Origin: Mycobacterium heidelbergense
GTDB lineage: Bacteria > Actinomycetota > Actinomycetes > Mycobacteriales > Mycobacteriaceae
Length of the DNA stretch: 64,000 bases
Direction of reading: 5' to 3'
Assembly: GCF_010730745.1 (NCBI RefSeq)
Contig: NZ_AP022615.1
Span: forward strand, 992,001-1,056,000
Numbering within the stretch: the stretch's first letter is position 1; every line of letters begins with the position of its first letter. Positions 25,912-34,308 of the stretch are shown here, in pieces. The translations under genes were made by a program, and so were the position numbers. The notes beneath the pieces were generated by a model that had not been told where the DNA came from, made no database searches, and was given only the letters and a program-made list of their open reading frames with translations.

Positions 25912-26985
25912 ATGTCTGTGGGCTGGCAGCAATGGGATGACGAAGACACCACCGACGAGGTCCTGGCCGCTACCGGTATCTGGCTGATTCCACGGACACG
26001 CCCGGTGCTCGAAAAGTCGAGATGCCGAAACGTCACCACCAACACCGGTCGGGAGGCGCACGCGGATGCCGCACTGGCTCGCGAGTGTCAGGAAGTGCTG
26101 GAGTGGGCGCAAGCACGCATCGACGAACTGATCGGTGTGGCCGAGGCTAAAGACCACTTCACGACATGGCGCACCGCCCTACAAAACGACCACCATCATC
26201 GTGTTGAGCACGGCGGCGCGGTGACGTCCTGCCGGGAAAACCATATGGTGTTGCTCGGCGCGCCGGGCACAGCGAAAAAAACGTTCGCCCGAGTGATCGC
26301 TGAAGTGCTGTTCGGACTCGGCACAATCACCCGCCCGGAGGTCACCGAGATCACCGCCCACGACATCGTGGCGGGTGATCCTTCGCGCAGCGCGGCCAGG
26401 ATGAAAACTGTGTGCGACGACGCGCGTGGTGGGGTGTTGCTCCTCGACGAAGCCCACCAACTGGCCCCCCACACCGACAACCACCCTCACGGTGGGGATG
26501 TGATCGCCGCCCTGCAGACCCACGTCGCGGATTACCGCGGCGAACTGGTCGTCATCCTCGCCGGCCACCCCACCCCCATGCAGAACTTCCTCACCACCCA
26601 TGCCGGGCTGGCCGGTCGCTTTCCCCACACCGTGGCTTTCACCAGCCCCACCCCCGACGACATCGTGGCTCTCGGGCGCCGCTTAGCCGGCAAGGAAAAC
26701 CTGATCGTCGAAGACACCGCATGGGAACTACTGCGCACCGAAGCGGCCCGACTGCGATCCATCCCCTACGGCCACGGCACACTGCTCGATGTTGCCGGTA
26801 ACGCCCACTACGCATGTGACGTGATTCTGACGTGTCGGCGTGCACGGCTGCGCCGGCTACACCGACTCGCACCCCACCGCCGTGACCTCGAACACCTCGT
26901 ACGCACCAACCCCGGTGTTCTCCACGTCAACACCACCGACATGCAACGCGCCCTCACCGCAACACACCCAGCCGTGACCACCTAA
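25912..26985 (+). CDS. Gene C1: EccA/CbbX-like AAA+ protein with altered Walker A
   Basis: 357 residues, cytosolic. After an acidic N-terminus and a helix ending LIGVAEAKDHF comes an AAA+ module that aligns with the C-terminal domain of EccA (ESX chaperone) and CbbX. Walker A is GAPGTAKKT (116-124) where the family has GPPGTGKTT: the P-loop Gly is Ala and the Mg-binding Thr is Lys. Walker B LLLDEAH is intact (Asp179, Glu180), as is the arginine-finger position GRF (Arg236). The pore-loop motif GQxxG is replaced by AGDPS, and the sensor-2 segment reads GNAHYACD (296-303) with the usual Arg absent. The TPR half of EccA is missing. In this unit the B-C hairpin is destroyed, so C1 may be read through more freely. 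Confidence 0.85.
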   Translation: MSVGWQQWDDEDTTDEVLAATGIWLIPRTRPVLEKSRCRNVTTNTGREAHADAALARECQEVLEWAQARIDELIGVAEAKDHFTTWRTALQNDHHHRVEHGGAVTSCRENHMVLLGAPGTAKKTFARVIAEVLFGLGTITRPEVTEITAHDIVAGDPSRSAARMKTVCDDARGGVLLLDEAHQLAPHTDNHPHGGDVIAALQTHVADYRGELVVILAGHPTPMQNFLTTHAGLAGRFPHTVAFTSPTPDDIVALGRRLAGKENLIVEDTAWELLRTEAARLRSIPYGHGTLLDVAGNAHYACDVILTCRRARLRRLHRLAPHRRDLEHLVRTNPGVLHVNTTDMQRALTATHPAVTT

Positions 26986-28363
26986 ACCAACGACTGCCCG
27001 CAGCCATAGAAATCCCCCCGCCGGCATCGCTAGTGACCAGTGCGGACGGACTGGGGTCCTCGCCCTGGCCGCTATGCCGTACAGCGCCAATGAGAGTGCC
27101 GGCTCGCCATCCCCGGCGACGCTTTCTCGCATGTTAAGAGGACCAGCCAGATCCCAAAAGACTGCTGGGCAACCACTTCAGGGCAAGCGGCAACGAAGCG
27201 ATTCGCTGAGGGAGAGCCAGACTTGGGTAGTTCACGGTGAAGGGCCGGTCCCTACCGGCCGACGAGCTGGACATACCTAGGAAGAACCTGAGTCCGCGGG
27301 ACTTTCGACAGACATTTGCCGATCACTTCGAGAACACACAGCACAGCAATCACTGTGGACCTTAGAAGTTACTAGTAGATATATGTTTCTGCGTAGATCA
27401 GCAACATTTATCTGATGCTGTGATAGTTCAGTTTGAAAGTACCTATCGGTAACAAGTGGGACCCGCACCCGCTCCTCACTCACGATAGCTACGCTCATTG
27501 CCATAGAACCATTTGGCAAGGAATATAGTGAATTATCTGATTTGCTGTGACACGCTTCGGAAGCGTGTCTCCGACACGTCGTGGTCGTCCTAGCCCCTCA
27601 GCACAAACCTGAGAAAAGCCGGGATTACCCCCAGCCTTCGCGATCCCCCGATGGATGCGACCGGGTCACCGTGCGGTAGACACCCCGAACAACACTAGTC
27701 ACCCGGGCCCAGCCCCGCGGTGACCGTCACGTCGATTCCCGCGTCAAATATACTGCGCCGGCCCCCGCGAAGACGGGCATCCAGCGCCCACACCGGCCAA
27801 CAGGGGATGCCGATAAGCGGGCCACCGCTCACCTGGGCAACAGGGCAAGGACCCTAAATACGTTGTGATCGACGACGATCGCCAAGAAGCATCTTCGTCG
27901 ACGCCGACGAGATCGCCACACCCCGCTGGCCCGGCCGCACCCGCCTACCAGACCCTCCAGGTCGCGGCCCCGCCCCGATGGCGACGTTTGCTTCCCGCGT
28001 CGCGAGCCTCGGCGGGTGATCGTCAACACGGCCGCACTGCCGTCGGTTCGATATTCGACGATGCCCCCAATCCCGTGAGGGCAACGGGGCGGAAATGCCA
28101 CCAAATCCTGGGTGTGGCAGCACCCGCAAGCATTCCAAAAGGCCAATAATTTTAGGGTTATTTTGAGTGGATTTTTTGCTGCCAATTTCCTATCACCGCA
28201 GCTTATTACCCATTTTATTGCGCGGTTTCCTCGATGTAATTCCTAGGTATGTTCAGCGTGTCGTTATCCACAACACACTGTGAATCCAGATCGAAAGTCA
28301 CCAGCCTCCAGCTTTAAGCACGGCTCCGACTCGTTTTATCGGTCATGACAGGAAGGCGCTCAG
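26986..28363. repeat. Unit 1/2 spacer (C1 to gene A2)
   Basis: 1.4 kb, no convincing gene. The unit 2 edge GCGGACGG is at 27042. The following 250 bases align closely with 21872-22150 (for example GAGGACCAGCCAGATCCCAAA in part). The 35-base box is at 27422-27455, the integrase 5' remnant at 28082-28133 (minus), AATAATTTTAGGGTTATTTTG at about 28146 in shortened form, the candidate promoter region at 28216-28260, and the ribosome-binding GACAGGAAGG before 28364. Confidence 0.75.
27422..27455. promoter_or_regulatory. Conserved 35-base box, unit 2
   Basis: GATAGTTCAGTTTGAAAG then TACCTATCGGTA and ACAAG. The TACC-N4-GGTA arms are kept although the four-base centre differs from unit 1, which favours selection on the symmetric arms. 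Confidence 0.4.
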
Positions 28364-29767
28364 ATGAAGCGTAAGCAGCACAGCATGAGGCGGGACCGCC
28401 GCAACGCGAAGGCCAGCCGTGGCCGTGTGGTCGGCTTAGGCACCGCGGCCGGCGCATTCCTGACCGCCACCATGACCCCGATGGTTGCGCCGCCCGCCCA
28501 GGCCGGGGTGCTCGACATGATCATCAACCCGATCATCCAACCCATCATCGGCGCTACCAGCACCGCTGCCGCCGCGGGCACCACCGCGATCAACGGTATC
28601 GGTGCGGGAGCGCTCGCAGGCCTGCAAACAGGCGCCCTCCAAGGCCTCACCAACAGCCTCAACGCGAGCCCGGCGGCCTTCCAAGGTGTGCATTCGGCCG
28701 CCCTAGCCAGCATCACCAACAGCCTCACCGCCAGTGCTGCCGCCTTCAACACCGGCGGACTGAACGCGGCCCTGGAGAGTATGCATGCCAGCGCAGCGGC
28801 TGCCCTCAACGTCAGCAGCGTCAGCGCCGCCCTCGAAGGCCTGCATGCCAGTGCCGCCGCTGCCTTTAGCGGCTGGGGGCTCAGCGCCGCCGCGGCTAAC
28901 CCTGCCGGAAACGTTCAACTGAACAACCTCGTGTACGGCGGCTTCAGCAACGTCTACACCACGATCTACACCGCCGGCCAAACCTGGATCACCAGCCCCA
29001 CCGGCCAACAAATCGACGGAGTCATCAACGCCCCCTTCCTCTACCTGTTCGGACGCGACCTCATCGGCAACGGCGTCGGCGGAGCCCCCATCACCAACAC
29101 CTCCCCATTCGGGACATGGCTGCCTGTCGGCAACCTCCACGACGGCGGGTTCTTGTTCGGCAACGGCGGGGCCGGCGCGGCCGGCACTGCCAGTAATTTG
29201 AATGGTGGTGCTGGCGGTGCCGCCGGGCTGATCGGCAACGGTGGTGTTGGCGGCGCCGGATTCAGCCCTACCAACGGTCTCGGTGGTGCCGGCGGCGCCG
29301 GCGGTGCCGGCGGCTTCCTGATGGGCAATGGCGGCGCCGGCGGCGCCGGCGGCATGGCCGGGGTCCCCCCGGGGGGCGGCCGCTCCGGTGCCGGGGGCCC
29401 CGGTGGGAACGCCGGCTGGCTGTTCGGCAACGGCGGCGCTGGCGGTGCTGGTGGCGCTACCAACCCCGCCGGCGGTTACGGCGGCACCGGTGGCGCTGGT
29501 GGGAACGCCGCCCAGCTGGTCGGCAACGGCGGCTCCGGTGGTTCAGCCCCGAACAACATCTACGGCAATGGCTTTTACCTTTCTGGCAGATCCGGTGGCA
29601 ACGCCGGTCTGGGTGGGCTGTTAGCCGGCAACGGCGGCAACGGCGGCAACGGCGGCAACGCCACCCCCGGCTACAGCTACAGCGGCGGGCGGGGTGGTGC
29701 CGCCGGCTTCGCCGGGCTCCTCGGCCAGTCCGGTATGGCAGGCGCCAACGGGGCGCCCGGCTTATAG
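28364..29767 (+). CDS. Gene A2: exported PGRS-repeat protein
   Basis: 467 residues, the longest A protein. Same basic leader and signal segment, with cleavage expected after AQA. Its helical part has one more repeat than A1: after the two ITNSL repeats it carries ESMHASAAAALNV and then EGLHASAAAAFSG. FGRDLIGNG begins at about residue 229. The following linker (GGAPITNTSPFGTWLP) differs entirely from the FTGPNT linker of A1, A3 and A4, so the junction before the PGRS is a point of variation. The PGRS tail is rich in GGAGG and ends GLLGQSGMAG. Gene B2 starts 69 bases downstream. Confidence 0.85.
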   Translation: MKRKQHSMRRDRRNAKASRGRVVGLGTAAGAFLTATMTPMVAPPAQAGVLDMIINPIIQPIIGATSTAAAAGTTAINGIGAGALAGLQTGALQGLTNSLNASPAAFQGVHSAALASITNSLTASAAAFNTGGLNAALESMHASAAAALNVSSVSAALEGLHASAAAAFSGWGLSAAAANPAGNVQLNNLVYGGFSNVYTTIYTAGQTWITSPTGQQIDGVINAPFLYLFGRDLIGNGVGGAPITNTSPFGTWLPVGNLHDGGFLFGNGGAGAAGTASNLNGGAGGAAGLIGNGGVGGAGFSPTNGLGGAGGAGGAGGFLMGNGGAGGAGGMAGVPPGGGRSGAGGPGGNAGWLFGNGGAGGAGGATNPAGGYGGTGGAGGNAAQLVGNGGSGGSAPNNIYGNGFYLSGRSGGNAGLGGLLAGNGGNGGNGGNATPGYSYSGGRGGAAGFAGLLGQSGMAGANGAPGL

Positions 29768-29836
29768 CCCCTTGGGCGGAATGGCCTCTGCACGCCCACG
29801 AATACCCAGACCACAGACAGCAAAGGAATAAAGCGC

Positions 29837-31183
29837 ATGCAACAGCTCACAGCCCTTCGGCCCCTCGTCACCGCGGGCGCCGCGGCAGTAGGTGCCAGCC
29901 TGATCGCCCTGACACCGGCGGTCTCCAACGATCTCGCCGCCGACCTGCAGCACAGCGCAGCCGCCATCCAGCAGCGCGCGGTCGAACTCGCCAGTACCGA
30001 TTACGCCGTCAACCCGATCCAAACCTGGATCGGCGTCTTTACGAACTCGGCCGCCAACCTACAGACGCTTTACAGCGACTGGGTGGCCCAGGGTCCTGCA
30101 CTGCTCTCGCAACAGCTGGCCGCGAACTGGATGCAATACGCGAGCCTCTACGTCGGCTCGTACCAAGGAGCGGCCAATGGTGCTCTCAACTTCTTCACCG
30201 GTAACGCCCCCGTGACCGTGACCACCGTCGGACATTTTTGGCCACTTGTGACAACTGCAATCACTGAGATCGGGTCGGGTGACATCAACGATGCGGTTGC
30301 GAATCTGACCGCCGCCTTGGCCTTCCAACCAATCGAACTCATTCTCCAACCGCTCGAGAATATCTTGAACATTCCGATATACCTCACCCGGAATCTCGCT
30401 AGTGCTACCTATGACGCATTGTCCACTCCGAGCAGCGACCCCAGCTCTATATCGAGCCTCATCGTCGGGCTTGGCGCGTTTGTGCTCTTTCCGTTTGCGG
30501 GCGATCTTAACGTCTCGCTCGGTGGTAGCCTTCAGGCTGCTTACGACGCGTTCGCTGCCGGGAACGTGCTCGATGGGGCGCTCAACTTGCTCAATACTCC
30601 GGGCGCGGTAACAAACGCTCTGCTCAACGGTATTGCCGGTGGTAATGGTAGTGGCATAACAGGCATCCTTACTCCTAAGGTGTCGGGATTCGCCGGTGGC
30701 ACCGGTTTGGTTTCTTTGTTGGTGAATCTCTTCCCCCGCTTCTTAGCGTCGGACATCGTGGCTCCCGGTGCGACTAACATCACAGACGGCGGCAGTCTCG
30801 CCACGACGTTCCAGACATTGTTGACTCAACTGGCCACCGGTTGGCCAACTCCTCAGCAATGGGTCGATAACACAGTTAATCTCGTCCAGACGTACTTCGG
30901 CGTGGGCGGTCTCACCGGCGCAGCGTCGGCGGCGAATGGAAGCGGCTTCGCGGCCTTGGCCCCGGCGGCCAGTAGTGCCATGGCGGGCCTATCGGCTGGT
31001 TTGCCTGGTTTGTCGGCTGGTGTGCTCAAGGCGTTTGATCCGGCGGCGGTGACCAATATCGCGGCGTCGCTGGGCCCGTCGTTGGCCGCGGGATCGTTGG
31101 GGGCGAATCTGGCGGGGTCGTTGGCGACAACGCTGTCGGTGGATCTGTCCAGGGTGGCGTTGCACATCTTGTCGGCGTTGTAA
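29837..31183 (+). CDS. Gene B2: exported protein of unknown function, most diverged B copy
   Basis: 448 residues. The N-terminus (MQQLTALRPLVTAGAAAVGA) matches B3-B5 better than B1. It shares NPIQTWIGVF and QQLAANWMQYASLYV, but residues 110-370 are very different from other B copies, with added Ser-rich and hydrophobic segments such as SSLIVGLGAFVLF, and lack NPITQNLAN. The last 60 residues return to near identity, except for a five-residue deletion in the SLGPSLAA part. The sharp switch from divergent middle to shared end suggests recombination. The hairpin at 31211-31246 follows the stop. Confidence 0.82.
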   Translation: MQQLTALRPLVTAGAAAVGASLIALTPAVSNDLAADLQHSAAAIQQRAVELASTDYAVNPIQTWIGVFTNSAANLQTLYSDWVAQGPALLSQQLAANWMQYASLYVGSYQGAANGALNFFTGNAPVTVTTVGHFWPLVTTAITEIGSGDINDAVANLTAALAFQPIELILQPLENILNIPIYLTRNLASATYDALSTPSSDPSSISSLIVGLGAFVLFPFAGDLNVSLGGSLQAAYDAFAAGNVLDGALNLLNTPGAVTNALLNGIAGGNGSGITGILTPKVSGFAGGTGLVSLLVNLFPRFLASDIVAPGATNITDGGSLATTFQTLLTQLATGWPTPQQWVDNTVNLVQTYFGVGGLTGAASAANGSGFAALAPAASSAMAGLSAGLPGLSAGVLKAFDPAAVTNIAASLGPSLAAGSLGANLAGSLATTLSVDLSRVALHILSAL

Positions 31184-31210
31184 GCCCCTCCTGTTGTTGT
31201 GGCTGTGGCC

Positions 31211-31246
31211 GTATGCCGGCGACCCGATCAGCGGTCGCCGGCATAC
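31211..31246 (+). terminator. B-C intergenic hairpin, unit 2
   Basis: Perfect 14-bp arms GTATGCCGGCGACC and GGTCGCCGGCATAC around the loop CGATCAGC. No U-tract follows, so an I-shaped mycobacterial terminator, attenuator or RNA-processing site is likelier than a classical terminator. The third stem pair is A-T here and G-C in unit 4. Confidence 0.65.
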
Positions 31247-31347
31247 CACCGGGGTGTGGGAGGTACCTCGATGATCCGGTGGGTGGCGCGTGTGTGGTGG
31301 TGTGGCGCTAATCCCTCACCGCCAGCGGATATGACCGGTGGTCGTTG

Positions 31348-32418
31348 ATGTCTGTTCACTGGCGAGAGTGGGATGACGAAGACACCGCCGGTGAGGTGTT
31401 GGGTGCTACCGGTATCTGGCTCATCCCACGAACACCCGCGCTAGTCGTGGAGCCCAGATGCCGAAACGTCACCACCAACACCGGTCGGGAGGCGCGCGCG
31501 GGAGTTGGGCTGGCTCGCGAGCGTCGGGAGGTGCTGGAGTGGGCGCAGGCACGGGTCGATGAGCTGATCGGTTTGGCCGAGGCCAAAGAGCGCTTCGCGA
31601 TGTGGCGCACCGCCCTACAAAACAACCACCATCGTCTTGAGCACGGCGGCGCGGTGACGTCCTGCCGGGAAAACCACATGGTGTTCCTCGGTGCGCCGGG
31701 CACAGCGAAAAAAACGTTCGCCCGAGTGATCACTGAAGTGCTGTTCGGAATCGGCACCCTCACCCGCCCGGAGGTCACCGAGATCACCGCCCACGACATC
31801 GTGGCAGACGATCCTTCGCGCAGCGCGGCCAGGATGAAAACTGTGTGCGACGACGCGCGTGGTGGGGTGTTGTTCCTCGACGAGGCCCACCGACTGGCCC
31901 CCAACACTGAAAGCCCCTCTTTTGGTGGGGATGTGATCGCCGCCCTGCAAACCTACGTCGCGGATTACCCCGGCGAGCTGGTGGTCATCCTGGCCGGCCA
32001 CCCCACCCCCATGCAGAACTTCCTCACCACCCATGCCGGGCTGGCCGGCCGCTTCCCCCACACCGTGACCTTCGCCAGCCCCACCCCCAACGACATCGTC
32101 GCTCTCGGGCACCGCCTCGCCAGCAAAGAAAACCTGACCATCGAAGACACGGCATGGGAACTACTGCGCACCGAAGCGGCCCGACTGCAGTCCATCCCCC
32201 ACGGCCACGGCACACTGCTCGATGTCGCCGGCAACGCCCACTACACCCACGACGTCATCCACACCTGCCAACGCACACGACTACGCCGACTCCACAAACT
32301 CGCACCCCACCGCCGCGACCTCGAACACCTCCTCCACACCAACCCCGGTGTCCTCCACGTCAACACCACCGACATGCAACGCGCCCTCACCGCAACACAC
32401 CCACCCACAGGAATATGA
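31348..32418 (+). CDS. Gene C2: EccA/CbbX-like AAA+ protein
   Basis: 356 residues from the ATG at 31348 (MSVHWREWDDED); a TTG one codon earlier is less likely. It carries the same non-canonical P-loop GAPGTAKKT, an intact Walker B LFLDEAH, GRF finger and IVADDPS at the pore-loop position. At the sensor-2 site it has GNAHYTHD, again without the family Arg. The C-terminal 60 residues follow the CQRTRLRRLHKLAPHRRDL version found in C4 and C5, not the CRRARLRRLHR version of C1 and C3. It ends with HPPTGI. The sequence after the stop is unlike the other units for about 200 bases. Confidence 0.85.
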   Translation: MSVHWREWDDEDTAGEVLGATGIWLIPRTPALVVEPRCRNVTTNTGREARAGVGLARERREVLEWAQARVDELIGLAEAKERFAMWRTALQNNHHRLEHGGAVTSCRENHMVFLGAPGTAKKTFARVITEVLFGIGTLTRPEVTEITAHDIVADDPSRSAARMKTVCDDARGGVLFLDEAHRLAPNTESPSFGGDVIAALQTYVADYPGELVVILAGHPTPMQNFLTTHAGLAGRFPHTVTFASPTPNDIVALGHRLASKENLTIEDTAWELLRTEAARLQSIPHGHGTLLDVAGNAHYTHDVIHTCQRTRLRRLHKLAPHRRDLEHLLHTNPGVLHVNTTDMQRALTATHPPTGI

Positions 32419-33154
32419 AACGGCGTATCGACGCTCATCCCACAATGCCGAAACCCAGGGGACACCAGCACCGTCGACAACCAGACCCGACAAGCGTTGT
32501 CCCCTTCCCCATTGCGAGGCTGGTGGCGGGTTGGCGGTCCGGTCCGGTGGCGGGCCGCCTGTCGCGTCGTTCAACGTTGTTCGATTTGGGAGGGCCGGGT
32601 GCGTCGTGGTGAGGGCTGGTCTTTACCGGTCCGGTCGGGGAGCTAAACGTACTTAAGAAGAACCTGAGTCCGCAGCATTTTCGACACACATTGACCGATC
32701 ACTTCAGAAACCCACAGCACAGCAATCGATATGAAGTCATAAATCAGCTGGTAGCTAACGTTTCTATAGATGATAGCAACCCTTGTCCGGTACTGTGATA
32801 GTTCAGTGTGAAAGTACCTACCAGTAACAAGCCAAACGCGCACCCGCCGCCCACTCACGATAGCTCCACCCTGTGCAATAGGGTCGTCTGACAAGGAATA
32901 TAACGAATTGTCGAGTTTGCTGTAGCCACGTCGAAAGCGTGTACCCGACAGGTAGCGATGGCCCTAGGCCATTGGCACAAACCTGAGAAAAAGCGAAATT
33001 ACTCTAATCTTCGCGATTCCCTGATTTGGCGTGACCCGGGTCGTCGTCCAGGGAGACACCTCGAACGACACCACCGATTGCACTTGCAGGGCAGCAGTTT
33101 GAACGACCCCAAGGTCGGCGCCCGCGTGACGGCGTGACCCGGCGGGCTGGGGGT
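32419..33154. repeat. Unit 2/3 spacer, left part (C2 to integrase 3' end)
   Basis: 736 bases without a gene. About 32419-32640 is unique, lacking the GCGGACGG edge; CCATTGCGAGGC at 32505 may be its diverged equivalent. From about 32640 the sequence rejoins the other spacers (AAGAACCTGAGTCCGC, then the 35-base box at 32797-32831) and stays similar until about 33070. After that it is replaced by DNA belonging to the integrase gene. Confidence 0.7.
32797..32831. promoter_or_regulatory. Conserved 35-base box, unit 3
   Basis: GATAGTTCAGTGTGAAAG then TACCTACCAGTA and ACAAG. One arm carries a change (AGTA for GGTA), so the inverted repeat is imperfect here, in the only unit whose spacer still contains an integrase. 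Confidence 0.35.
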
Positions 33155-34069
33155 TTAGAGGTCGCCGAGTTTGAGGCGTCGGGTTTCGGTGAGGGCGCGC
33201 TCAGCGGCGGTGTCACTGCTGTAGCGGTCGACCATCTGGCGGGTACGCCAGCCCGCGACCTGCATCAGCGAGCCTTCGGTACCGCCGTGGGAGAGATAGC
33301 GGCTGGCGAAGGTATGTCTGAGCCGGTGGATATAAAAACCCTCGATACCCACAGCGGTGGCGCGGCCCAGCAGCGCGATCCGCAGACCGGTGTAGCCCAG
33401 CTGAGCCCGGCCCCCGGTTTCTGTCAGCCACAACGCCGGTGTGTCACGAAGCGGGTGACGTTGGCGCACCCGCAGGTAGCGGTCGATGACCGCGCCGGTC
33501 TGTGTTTGGAACGGGACGTAACGACCCCTGCCGCCCTTGCCTTTACGGATGGTGACCACGCCGGTGACGAGATCGACGTCATACACGGACAACGCCAAGA
33601 GCTCACCGGCACGCATCCCGGTCTCCACCAACAGCCGCAGGCAGGCCTCATCACGGCGATCGTGGAGTTCTTTGCCGGCGCACGCCTTGAGCATCAACCG
33701 CAACTCCTCATCGGTCAGCCGTTCCACCACCTTCAAATCGAGCTTGGGTGGCTTGAGACCCAGGAAAGGATCATGATCAATTTCCTGTTCATTGGCCAGC
33801 CACGCGGCGAAGCGGCGCACGGCCTGCTGGCGGATGCGTGCGGTCGCCGGTTCGGCACCGGAATCCAGCAGATGAGCGATCCAACGCTGCAGAGCAGCCC
33901 GGGTGAAGGGATGTACCTCGGATTCGGCCGCGCACCAGGCGAGGTAGTAGCGCGCACCCCGCAGATAGGAATCGATGGTGTAGAGCGCTTTACGGTCGGC
34001 CTGCATCGCCACGTGCCAACTGGGCAGAAACGCCGCCAAATCCTGGGGGGTGGCGGCACCGTCAAGCAT
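33155..34069 (-). CDS. Tyrosine recombinase/integrase inside the array
   Basis: 304 residues, apparently intact. The N-terminal SAM-like DNA-binding domain covers about 10-110, the catalytic domain the rest. Catalytic residues are all visible: Arg153 in ETGMRAGE, Lys in RKGKGGRGRYVPF, His248 and Arg251 in HRLRHTFA, Trp in AGWRTRQ and the nucleophile Tyr283 in VDRYSS. The family cuts and rejoins DNA at specific sites. It resembles XerC/D- and phage-type integrases; no excisionase or attachment core was identified. It is transcribed against the array genes, and its start lies about 240 bases before gene A3. The four other spacers contain a degraded piece homologous to its first 50 bases. Confidence 0.88.
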   Translation of the reverse strand: MLDGAATPQDLAAFLPSWHVAMQADRKALYTIDSYLRGARYYLAWCAAESEVHPFTRAALQRWIAHLLDSGAEPATARIRQQAVRRFAAWLANEQEIDHDPFLGLKPPKLDLKVVERLTDEELRLMLKACAGKELHDRRDEACLRLLVETGMRAGELLALSVYDVDLVTGVVTIRKGKGGRGRYVPFQTQTGAVIDRYLRVRQRHPLRDTPALWLTETGGRAQLGYTGLRIALLGRATAVGIEGFYIHRLRHTFASRYLSHGGTEGSLMQVAGWRTRQMVDRYSSDTAAERALTETRRLKLGDL

Positions 34070-34308
34070 TTCAGAATGATAATAATTTTGGGGTTACTTT
34101 GCGCAAGCTTTTTGCTGCCCATTCCTATCACCGCAGCTAATCACCCATTTAATTGCACAAATTCCTCAACATAATTCTTAAGTATGTTCAGCCTGTCACT
34201 AACCAAAAGCACACTGCGAACCCAGAACGAAAGTCGCCAGCACCCGATTTCTTCTCTACGTACGGCTCTGACACATCGCTCTACCGGTCACGACAGGAAG
34301 GCGCCCCA
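34070..34308. promoter_or_regulatory. Unit 3 leader between integrase start and gene A3
   Basis: The same leader as in the other units: AATAATTTTGGGGTTACTTTG just upstream of the integrase ATG in shortened homologous form, ATTGCACAAATTCC and AAGTATGTTCAGCC at 34151-34195 (candidate promoter or start region), and GACAGGAAGG before the ATG at 34309. Here it must serve two divergent genes, the integrase and A3. Confidence 0.5.

Noticed and set aside
26179..26628. Minus-strand open frames inside the AAA+ genes
   Set aside because: Repeated in each copy because the genes are repeats; no start signals, and the plus-strand AAA+ reading explains the conservation.
33134..34174. Plus-strand open frame opposite the integrase
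   Set aside because: The minus-strand reading has a complete tyrosine-recombinase motif set; the plus-strand reading has none.
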